Translations under genes and position numbers: made by a program | Shown: positions 57,992 to 64,000 of the stretch, piece by piece | How the letters are laid out: each line of letters begins with the position of its first letter | Position numbering within the stretch: position 1 is the stretch's first letter | NCBI RefSeq assembly: GCF_000967965.1 | Contig: NZ_LACC01000026.1 | Span: 1-64,000, forward strand | Reading direction: 5' to 3' | Source of the DNA: Pseudomonas fluorescens | Lineage (GTDB): Bacteria; Pseudomonadota; Gammaproteobacteria; Pseudomonadales; Pseudomonadaceae | DNA length: 64,000 nucleotides | The notes under the pieces: model-generated | Told to the model about the DNA's origin: nothing | Seen by the model: only the letters and a program-made list of their open reading frames with translations | The model's database searches: none

Positions 57992-58016
57992 AAAAAGCCC
58001 GCACTGAGCGGGCTTC
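57992..58016. terminator. Hairpin after the CAP gene
   Basis: AAAAAGCCCGC-ACTGA-GCGGGCTTCG: a 6-bp GC stem with an A-run on the left and a short T on the right. It works better as a minus-strand terminator but probably also ends the CAP gene. Confidence 0.6.
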
Positions 58017-58260
58017 GTGGGTGAATGTAACAAGTAGGTGGCCGGCGCTGGTCTCCGGCTTACAAGGTTTATCAGGCCTCCCACAAAAGAGTCGTGAAAC
58101 TGTAATGGAACTCTTCTGCTTCACACGGCATAAGGGCTGGATCCCAGCGCGGGGATCTTTCTAACCGTGTACCCTTCGGAACGCGCCCCACGTCTCCTCG
58201 CTATCCTTTTGCGCATCAGTCTGCGTCTTCACCTACAGGTTTGAGGATAGCAAAACAGGA
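58016..58260. other. Intergenic region rich in inverted repeats, possible structured RNA
   Basis: No gene is seen in 57962-58501. The stretch contains GCCGG-9 nt-CCGGC (near 58040-58060) enclosed by GGTGGCC/GGCCTCC, GATCCC/GGGATC (58140-58157), and GCTATCC...GGATAGC (about 58199-58250). Several nested stems suggest a folded RNA, perhaps phage-derived, but no promoter or family could be assigned. Confidence 0.35.
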
Positions 58261-58377
58261 GCGATTTCCAACCGGGCTTTTAGACCGATTTCGACCAGCA
58301 GAAAACATGGCAGGACGGAAAAATACTATCGGTGCGCAGATGTCTGTATATGGATGAATTTCGCCAAGGCAGTTGCC

Positions 58378-58473
58378 TTTGTGGGAGCGGGCTTGCTCGC
58401 GATGAGGCCAGCACATTCAACATTGATATTGGCTGACCCACCGCTATCGCGAGCAGGCTCACTCCCACAAAGG
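58378..58473. repeat. REP pair (BIME), GTGGGAGCG type
   Basis: TTTGTGGGAGCGGGCTTGCTC and inverted partner GCAGGCTCACTCCCACAAAG. The spacer (ATTCAACATTGATATTGGC) is the reverse complement of the one at 32051-32160 and 35142-35239, so this copy is flipped. Confidence 0.88.
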
Positions 58474-58501
58474 TTGTACCTGGTGACCTGGCTGCAGCAC
58501 C

Positions 58502-59134
58502 TCACGAAGGCCGGCGCACCACCCTCACCTTGCCGCTATCGCCGCCACCGCAGAACAACCGCTCGCCGCCATCGGACTCCAGCCCCGACACGCCGACGCC
58601 TTCCGGCATCTTGAGGCTTTCCAGCACTTCACCGGTTTGCGAGTCGATGCGCCGCAGTTCACTTTCGTCGCCCTCCCAGGTGCCATGCCACAGCGCACCG
58701 TCCACCCAGGTCACGCCGGTGACGAAACGGTTGGATTCGATGGTGCGCAGGATCTTGCCGGTCTCGGGGTCGATCTGGTGAATCTTGCGCTCGCGGTACT
58801 GGCCTACCCACAACGTCCCTTCGGCCCAGGTCAGCCCCGAATCGGTGCCTGCGCCGGGGGCAGGAATGGTCGAGAGGATACGGCCGCTGCGGGGGTCGAT
58901 CTTGTGGATTCGGTCTTCGGCGATCTGGAACAGGTGTTCTCCATCAAACGCGGTGCCGGCATGGGCAGCGACATCGATCGAGCTCAGTACCTTGCCGCTT
59001 TCCGGGTCCAGGGCGTTGATTTTGCTGTTGCTTGCGAACCAGACCTTTTCGCCGTCCCAGGTGACACCGCACACGTGGTCGACATCGGCAAACGGGCCGT
59101 ATTCACGAATGATTTCAGCAGTTGCGTGTTTCAT
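58502..59134 (-). CDS. Beta-propeller (PQQ/NHL-like) protein of unknown function
   Basis: A 210-residue protein built from about five repeats of the pattern GVTWDGEKVWFAS...NALDPESGKVLSSID. The repeat unit (about 40 residues) has a conserved W/F-x-G and I-DP-(E/R)-(S/T)-G-(K/R) corner, as in small propellers such as glutamine cyclotransferase-like proteins. No signal peptide. Catalytic residues are not evident. GAGGAATG precedes the ATG. It follows the regulator gene at 59170 by about 35 nt, in the same direction. Confidence 0.72.
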   Translation of the reverse strand: MKHATAEIIREYGPFADVDHVCGVTWDGEKVWFASNSKINALDPESGKVLSSIDVAAHAGTAFDGEHLFQIAEDRIHKIDPRSGRILSTIPAPGAGTDSGLTWAEGTLWVGQYRERKIHQIDPETGKILRTIESNRFVTGVTWVDGALWHGTWEGDESELRRIDSQTGEVLESLKMPEGVGVSGLESDGGERLFCGGGDSGKVRVVRRPS

Positions 59135-59169
59135 CTGACATTCCTCGATGGGGGTTGGTGGCGTTCATC

Positions 59170-60390
59170 CTAGCCACCGGGCAGCGGCGCCGGGAGTAAC
59201 AAGGTCGTCGCGAATCCCGGCACGGGCGGCGTCATCCAGCGCCGTGCGCGACCACGGCCAAACCACTGCACCTTGCCCTGCTCCGCCAGTGTATCGAGCG
59301 CCCGTTGCACCGTGCGCTGGCTGGTACCCAGCGCCAGTGCCAGGGCGGAACTCGACCACGACTCGCCATCGGCGAGGCAGGCGAATACCGCGGCAAATTT
59401 TTCCTCGACCGGTTGCGCCAGAGTCACCACCTCCGTACACACCGGTGATTGCAGGGCATAACCGCGGGCCGTCGCGATGACGTCGGCCAACGGCTTGAGT
59501 GCTTTACGCAGCCTGCCGATTTCCACGCGAAGCCGGGCGCGATGGGATTCATCCGAGAGCTTCAGACGGAACGCCCGGGCGATCAGCGTTTCCCGCGCAA
59601 CGTCGGCGGGCCAGGCCTCGGCCAATGCACGGGCGAGCACGAACAGGATCGGCCGCGTCGCCAGCGACACCGACATGCCACAACCGCGCACAACGTACCG
59701 GCAGGCATCCACCACCAGTGACGTTGAACAGAACAACGCTTCAACATCATCGAGCAACAGCGGCCGTGTTTCACCCTGGGCAATCAGGCGTGCGGCGGGG
59801 GCATCCAGCAGATACGCAGCGTGTTGGACCTCAGCGATCAGCGCGGCAATCCCGGTTTGACCGGCAGCCTGTCCGGCCCTGTTCAACGCCTCCCGCGCCG
59901 CGTGCGATTGCACGCGCCGAATGGCGATCCCCGCCAGCACCAGTTCATGGGTTGCGCGCAAGGCTGGCGGCAATGGGTCGGGGTCGAGTTCGGCCAATAA
60001 CTGCTGTGCCTCATCGAGCTGACCGATCAACAGCAAACGGCGGATTTGCAGATAGCGCGCATGGGCGGCATTGACCCGGTCACCGTAATGTTCAAGGGTG
60101 ACCCGCGCCGTTTCGAGCGCCTTGACCGGCCACCCGAGCTCCCGCGAAGCCAGGGCAATTTCCGCCTCGGCCACCACACAGCGCGCTCGGGCCAGCACTT
60201 CCCTTGGCGCAAAGGCCCGTTGCGCACGCTTGACCAGCGCCCTGGCCCGCACCAGATCGCCCAGTTGCGCCATGGCGATACCACGCAGGGCCAGCGCCGG
60301 CGCATCGTCGCGCAAGGCCACACGGTCCAGTGCGCCCAGCGGATTGCCCGCCGCCAGCGCCTGTGCGGCTGCCGCGATCATCGAGTCCAT
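59170..60390 (-). CDS. HTH transcriptional regulator with TPR-like helical region
   Basis: A 406-residue protein from the ATG at 60390 (GGCGGGA upstream; an in-frame GTG lies at 60429). The first 240 residues are helical and Ala/Leu/Arg-rich, TPR-like (ALALRGIAMAQLGDLVRARALV). A winged-helix-like segment LRVEIGRLRKALKPLADVIA (about 300) and a C-terminal HTH (ALALALGTSQRTVQRALDTL, about 360) follow. It is divergent from the DUF899 gene across about 85 bp, a usual regulator-target layout. Confidence 0.72.
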   Translation of the reverse strand: MDSMIAAAAQALAAGNPLGALDRVALRDDAPALALRGIAMAQLGDLVRARALVKRAQRAFAPREVLARARCVVAEAEIALASRELGWPVKALETARVTLEHYGDRVNAAHARYLQIRRLLLIGQLDEAQQLLAELDPDPLPPALRATHELVLAGIAIRRVQSHAAREALNRAGQAAGQTGIAALIAEVQHAAYLLDAPAARLIAQGETRPLLLDDVEALFCSTSLVVDACRYVVRGCGMSVSLATRPILFVLARALAEAWPADVARETLIARAFRLKLSDESHRARLRVEIGRLRKALKPLADVIATARGYALQSPVCTEVVTLAQPVEEKFAAVFACLADGESWSSSALALALGTSQRTVQRALDTLAEQGKVQWFGRGRARRWMTPPVPGFATTLLLPAPLPGG

Positions 60391-60474
60391 GGAAATCCCG
60401 CCACGCTTGTCACTCCCATCATTTGACACCCGGGTTTAGTCTAAATCACGACCTTTCACCAGGAGCGTAGAACG

Positions 60475-61233
60475 ATGAACACCCACAAAACCGCGTCCCG
60501 GGACCAATGGCTGGCGGCACGCCTGCAACTGCTCGAAGCGGAAAAGGCCCTGACCCGACGCAGCGATGAAGTGGCCAGGCAACGCCAGGCATTGCCTTGG
60601 GTTCGCCTCGACAAGACGTACCGCTTCGATACCGACAACGGCAGCGCCACCCTGGCCGAACTCTTTCAAGGGCGCTCACAACTGCTGGTCTACCACTTCA
60701 TGTTCGGCCCCGACTACACCGCCGGCTGCCCGTCCTGCTCTGCCATCGCCGATGGCTTCGACCCCGTCGTCGTCCACCTGGCGAACCACGACGTAACCCT
60801 GATGGCCATATCCCGCGCGCCGTTGGCGAAACTGCAGGCCTACAAGCGCCGAATGGGCTGGACCTTCCCTTGGGCCTCGGCCGCCGACAGCGACTTCACC
60901 GCCGACTTCAATGTCTACTTCACCGAAGCGCAGCAGCGCGAAGGCTTGGTCGAGTACAACTATCAGCGCGGCGGCCATGCCATGGACGCCAGTGAAATAC
61001 CGGAACCGGTGAAACAGTTCGCCGCCACCTGTGGCACCGATGCGCCGACCTATACCCGCGACCGGCCAGGGTTGAGCACGTTCGTGTTGGAGGACGGCGA
61101 GATCTATCACACCTACTCCACCTACGCACGGGGCCTGGACGGATTGTGGGGCATGTACCAATGGCTCGACCGCGCGCCCAAGGGACGCAATGAAACGGGG
61201 CCCTGGTGGCGCCGGCATGATGAGTACCGGTGA
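60475..61233 (+). CDS. DUF899 thioredoxin-like protein
   Basis: A 252-residue DUF899 protein with a thioredoxin fold. It shows LAELFQGRSQLLVYHFMFGP and the Cys pair in AGCPSCSAIADGF (a C-x-x-C, near 87-90), plus GLSTFVLEDGEIYHTYSTYARGLD and the C-terminal WWRRHDEYR. These proteins are probably oxidoreductases of unknown substrate. It is divergent from the regulator gene, which likely controls it. Confidence 0.88.
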   Translation: MNTHKTASRDQWLAARLQLLEAEKALTRRSDEVARQRQALPWVRLDKTYRFDTDNGSATLAELFQGRSQLLVYHFMFGPDYTAGCPSCSAIADGFDPVVVHLANHDVTLMAISRAPLAKLQAYKRRMGWTFPWASAADSDFTADFNVYFTEAQQREGLVEYNYQRGGHAMDASEIPEPVKQFAATCGTDAPTYTRDRPGLSTFVLEDGEIYHTYSTYARGLDGLWGMYQWLDRAPKGRNETGPWWRRHDEYR

Positions 61234-61350
61234 GCGCCAGCGGTATCACTGACTGCCGATGAAGAGGTCCGCCCGCTTGTCCATCAGCGCCGGTTGGGTC
61301 TGGGAGACTATGTTTTGCAAGATCACGCAAGGTTTGCAGGAAGGCGCACC

Positions 61351-62118
61351 TTATCTATCGTGCAAATGCTTTTTCAAGAATGACCGGGTTCGCTCGTGGA
61401 CGGGGTTTTGCAGGATCTCTTGCGGCGCCCCTTCCTCTACTACAACCCCCCCGTCCATAAAGACAATCCGGTCTGCCACTTCGCCTGCAAAGCGCATTTC
61501 ATGGGTGACGATCAACATTGTCATGTGCTCCGCAGCGAGTTGTTTCATGACCTGGTTGACCTCTTCGACAAGCTCAGGGTCCAGTGCCGATGTAGCCTCA
61601 TCGAACAGCATGACTTTTGGCTGCATCGCCAGGGCCCTGGCTATGGCCACGCGCTGTTTCTGCCCACCCGACAGGCGAGAAGGATACTCATCGAACTTGC
61701 TGGCCAGGCCAACTTTTGACAAGTATTCCATTGCCAATTCACGAGACGCTTTTTTGCTGAGCCCCTTGAGCTTTACCGGGCCAAGGGCAATGTTTTCATA
61801 CACGGTCAGGTGCGGAAAAAGATTGAAGTGCTGGAATACCATGCCCATCTGCTGACGCACGGCATTGATATGCTGTTCGAACGCACGACCTTTCAATGGC
61901 CGGTTGACTTGCTCGCCCTCTAGCCAGATCTCGCCATCGTCGAGCACTTCCAGGTGATTGATTGAGCGCAGGAGCGTGCTTTTGCCAGAACCACTCGGGC
62001 CGATGATGGCGATGATTTGTCCGCGAGAGATGGAAAGATCGATGCCCTTGAGTACTTCAAGTGCTCCGTAAGCCTTGCGAGCGCCTTTCACCTCAACCAT
62101 GAATTGCTTGCTGATCAT
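61351..62118 (-). CDS. Polar amino acid ABC transporter ATP-binding protein
   Basis: A 255-residue GlnQ/HisP-type ATPase. Walker A GPSGSGKSTLLRSINHLE (about 43-60), Q-loop MGMVFQHFNLFPHLTV, signature LSGGQKQRVAIARALA, Walker B VMLFDEATSALDPEL and H-loop MTMLIVTHEMRFA. It drives amino acid import. Start overlaps the permease stop by 4 nt. Last gene of the transporter operon. Confidence 0.93.
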   Translation of the reverse strand: MISKQFMVEVKGARKAYGALEVLKGIDLSISRGQIIAIIGPSGSGKSTLLRSINHLEVLDDGEIWLEGEQVNRPLKGRAFEQHINAVRQQMGMVFQHFNLFPHLTVYENIALGPVKLKGLSKKASRELAMEYLSKVGLASKFDEYPSRLSGGQKQRVAIARALAMQPKVMLFDEATSALDPELVEEVNQVMKQLAAEHMTMLIVTHEMRFAGEVADRIVFMDGGVVVEEGAPQEILQNPVHERTRSFLKKHLHDR

Positions 62119-62774
62119 CGTGACATCTCTACCTTGTTTTCGAGGAGATGCAGGCCGCCTTCCAGAACAAGATTGGCTGCATAGTAAATAACCGCAACAG
62201 TCAGATAAAACTCAAACGGGCTATAGGTCTCGCTCACGGCAAGTTGCGCGCTGTACACCAACTCGGCAATACCGATTATGGAAACCAGAGAGGTGTCCTT
62301 CAACAGGACAATCAGGTTGTTTCCCAGCGGCGCAATAGTCCTGCGCAGCGCCTGCGGTACGATGATGTAACGCTGGGTCTGTCCACGGCTGAGGCCAATG
62401 GAACGGGCACCTTCAATCTGCCCCGGGTCTACCGACACCACGCCGGCACGAATAACGTCGGCGTTGTAGACGGCAAAGTGCAAACTCAGGCCTATGATGC
62501 CAGCCACCAGTGCAGGAATATCGATTCCCACTTGCACAAGACCATAATAAATCACGTACAACTGCAGAAGCAGTGGAGTGCCCATCAGCAACCAGGTAAT
62601 AAAACGCACGGGCAGCGCCAACACCTTGGGCGCATAAAGAACGATGAGTGCAATGGCTATCCCGGCCATCAAACTCAGTACGCTGGAACTTACAAACATC
62701 ACGACCGTCCACCAAAGACCGGTCGCAAGCAGCTCGGAATAAGGTGTAACTATACTAAGATCCAGGCTTTGCAT
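62115..62774 (-). CDS. Polar amino acid ABC transporter permease (1)
   Basis: A 219-residue HisM/GlnP-type permease with about five helices. The coupling motif is EGARSIGLSRGQTQRYIIVPQALRR (about 120-145). The ATG at 62774 (MQSLDLSIVTPYSELLATGLW) is preferred over the frame opening at 62822. Pairs with the next permease. Confidence 0.9.
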   Translation of the reverse strand: MQSLDLSIVTPYSELLATGLWWTVVMFVSSSVLSLMAGIAIALIVLYAPKVLALPVRFITWLLMGTPLLLQLYVIYYGLVQVGIDIPALVAGIIGLSLHFAVYNADVIRAGVVSVDPGQIEGARSIGLSRGQTQRYIIVPQALRRTIAPLGNNLIVLLKDTSLVSIIGIAELVYSAQLAVSETYSPFEFYLTVAVIYYAANLVLEGGLHLLENKVEMSR

Positions 62775-62784
62775 ATGAATGCTC

Positions 62785-63432
62785 TCACCTTGCCGCGAAG
62801 CGATTATCGAGATAGTCAACAATAAATCTGACCGAGTAGACCATCACGATGTAAAGCAGTGCAGACACCATGAAAATCTCAAAAGGTTTATATGTTGAAC
62901 TGATAAAGCGTTGCGCTGTATATGAAAGTTCAACTACAGAGATCGTCGACACCAATGCAGAACCTTTGATAAGAGCAACAGCGTTCACTCCCAGCGGTCT
63001 TATCATCAGTTTTGCAGCTTGTGGCAGCGTGATGAACCATAAGGTTTGACCCCGCCCGAAACCAATTGAACGTGCTGCTTCTTCCTGGCCAGGGTCAACG
63101 TTGATGATAGCGCCACGAATGGACTCGGCCATGTAGGCGGCGATGTTCAGGCCCAGGCCGATTACGCCTGCCGCAAACGGCTCCAGCTCAAGACCGATCT
63201 GCGGCCCGCCAAAGTAAATGATGAACAGCTGGACCAGGCAGGGAGTGCCGCGAAAAACGCTTATGTAGAGTCTTGCAAGGCATCGAAAGGTAAGAACAGT
63301 GGACAACCGGGCAGCCACCAGCACGATTGCGACCAGAAAACCAAGCAGAAGAGCAAGTACAGAGATCTGCACCGTAATCCAGGCCGCCTCCAGGAAAAAC
63401 GGGAATGTGCGTTGTATGAGAGTCAGATCCAT
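62785..63432 (-). CDS. Polar amino acid ABC transporter permease (2)
   Basis: A 215-residue HisQ/GlnP-type permease with about five helices and the coupling motif EEAARSIGFGRGQTLWFITLPQAAKL (about 120-145). The ATG at 63432 (MDLTLIQRTFPFFLEAAW) is chosen; the upstream ribosome site is weak. Ten nt separate it from permease 1. Confidence 0.9.
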   Translation of the reverse strand: MDLTLIQRTFPFFLEAAWITVQISVLALLLGFLVAIVLVAARLSTVLTFRCLARLYISVFRGTPCLVQLFIIYFGGPQIGLELEPFAAGVIGLGLNIAAYMAESIRGAIINVDPGQEEAARSIGFGRGQTLWFITLPQAAKLMIRPLGVNAVALIKGSALVSTISVVELSYTAQRFISSTYKPFEIFMVSALLYIVMVYSVRFIVDYLDNRFAAR

Positions 63433-63460
63433 GAGCACGCTCGGAAAAGTCTGATTGGCT

Positions 63461-63481
63461 GGCTCGACGGTAAGTCGAGCC
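63461..63481 (-). terminator. Intercistronic hairpin between binding protein and permease
   Basis: GGCTCGAC-GGTAA-GTCGAGCC, a perfect 8-bp stem 14 nt after the binding protein stop, with no U-run. Typical of structures that let the binding protein be made in excess over the membrane parts. Confidence 0.6.
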
Positions 63482-63495
63482 ACGCTAAATACGAA

Positions 63496-64000
63496 TTAGC
63501 GGATATCGTTGCCAATCCACTTCATCGAGATCTTTTCGTAGGTGCCATCAGCGAGCATGCCTTCAAGTGCCTTCTGCATCGTCGCCTTGAGTTCAGGGTT
63601 ATTTTTGCGCAACGCAATACCCATTCCCTCAAGAGCACCATCGCTATCCGGTGGAGTAATGATGCGCACTTTCTGCCCTGTTTCCTTGACTGCGACCAAC
63701 ACCGGAACACTGTCCATCACTATCGCGTCGATACGTCCGGCCTCAAGATCGACCAGCATTTCGGGAAGACCCTTGTAGGTTCTGACCTTCAGGTTGCCGC
63801 GGGCCCTGGCCCATTTATCGTGGGCATCGCCGAGGGTCACGCCGACAATCACCTCCTTAAGATCATCAAGGCTTTTGATCGAAGAATCGTCCTTCACTAC
63901 GATCGTGCGGCCGGCATGGTAATAGGGCCCCACGAAATCCACTGCCTTCTGCCGCTCCGGGGTAATGGTCATTGAAGCGATAATGGCGTCATACTTTTTC
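63496..64000 (-). CDS. Polar amino acid ABC transporter substrate-binding protein (N-terminus beyond right edge)
   Basis: The C-terminal 167 residues of an SBP_bac_3 protein; the frame is open to the right edge. It begins at the edge with KKYDAIIASMTITPERQKAV, the family motif before the hinge, and continues through GPYYHAGRTIVV and LEAGRIDAIVMDSVPVLV. The final residues (YEKISMKWIGNDI) are the normal ending. The signal peptide lies outside the window. Amino acid specificity is not readable. Confidence 0.9.
   Translation of the reverse strand, partial: KKYDAIIASMTITPERQKAVDFVGPYYHAGRTIVVKDDSSIKSLDDLKEVIVGVTLGDAHDKWARARGNLKVRTYKGLPEMLVDLEAGRIDAIVMDSVPVLVAVKETGQKVRIITPPDSDGALEGMGIALRKNNPELKATMQKALEGMLADGTYEKISMKWIGNDIR

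Noticed and set aside
1..64000. CRISPR array
   Set aside because: No regular short direct repeats with unique spacers; the repeated palindromes are REP/BIME elements.
1..64000. tRNA or rRNA genes
   Set aside because: No cloverleaf with a convincing TTC-arm or CCA end, and no rRNA sequence, was found by reading.

Overview
The window is chromosomal DNA of a fluorescent-group Pseudomonas. The signs are high GC with GC-rich third codon positions, a pseudomonad type VI secretion (T6SS) cluster, a PauR/Spu-type polyamine regulon, a glcDEFG glycolate oxidase operon, an LsfA-type peroxiredoxin, and many REP palindromes of the GTGGGAGCGAGC...GCTCGCTCCCAC type. Species cannot be fixed from sequence reading alone.

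Layout. (1) 1-18.7 kb, all minus strand: a T6SS operon read as tssB-tssC-tssK-tssL(DotU)-ompA/tagL-hcp-clpV-vgrG-DUF4123 adaptor, then a tandem array of DUF3304 (probable immunity) and Tle1/DUF2235 phospholipase genes. Three immunity genes, two full effectors and the first 23 codons of a third effector lie inside the window; the array runs off the left edge. tssA, E, F, G, J, M and PAAR are not here. (2) 19-28 kb: PPK2 kinase with a SulP transporter, a small lipoprotein, an AraC regulator, a phosphatase-autotransporter fusion, a Gly-rich exported protein, a CigR-like protein, and a DUF6124 gene behind a strongly structured leader. (3) 28.3-30.4 kb: a DUF1254/DUF1214 lipoprotein gene bracketed by about 95-bp imperfect inverted repeats with internal iterons, which looks like a transposase-less mobile element. 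(4) 30.5-42.4 kb: an acetyltransferase, then the polyamine island (pauR, puuB, kauB/puuC, puuA, spuA, potGHI-potF), followed by a multi-hairpin RNA candidate.

(5) 42.4-45.7 kb: thpR, small conserved proteins, a lipoprotein-DUF1428 pair, and a 30-residue membrane peptide translationally coupled to an 86-residue protein. (6) 45.7-52.2 kb: an LctP-family permease and glcDEFG for glycolate or lactate use, then a collapsed dienelactone hydrolase pseudogene. (7) 52.3-61.2 kb: 1-Cys peroxiredoxin, Tat-exported aldo/keto reductase, alpha/beta hydrolase, an exported helical protein with a Cys-rich HTH regulator, a double-CAP-domain protein, a beta-propeller protein, and a regulator divergent from a DUF899 gene. 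(8) 61.3-64 kb: a polar amino acid ABC transporter whose binding protein is cut by the right edge.

How it fits together: the left block is an antibacterial weapon locus with a recombining effector-immunity array. The centre imports polyamines and degrades them through gamma-glutamylated intermediates. The right centre takes up glycolate and oxidises it to glyoxylate. REP pairs (BIMEs) occupy most of the longer intergenic spaces. Functional names rest on motif recognition, length and context; no database search was run.
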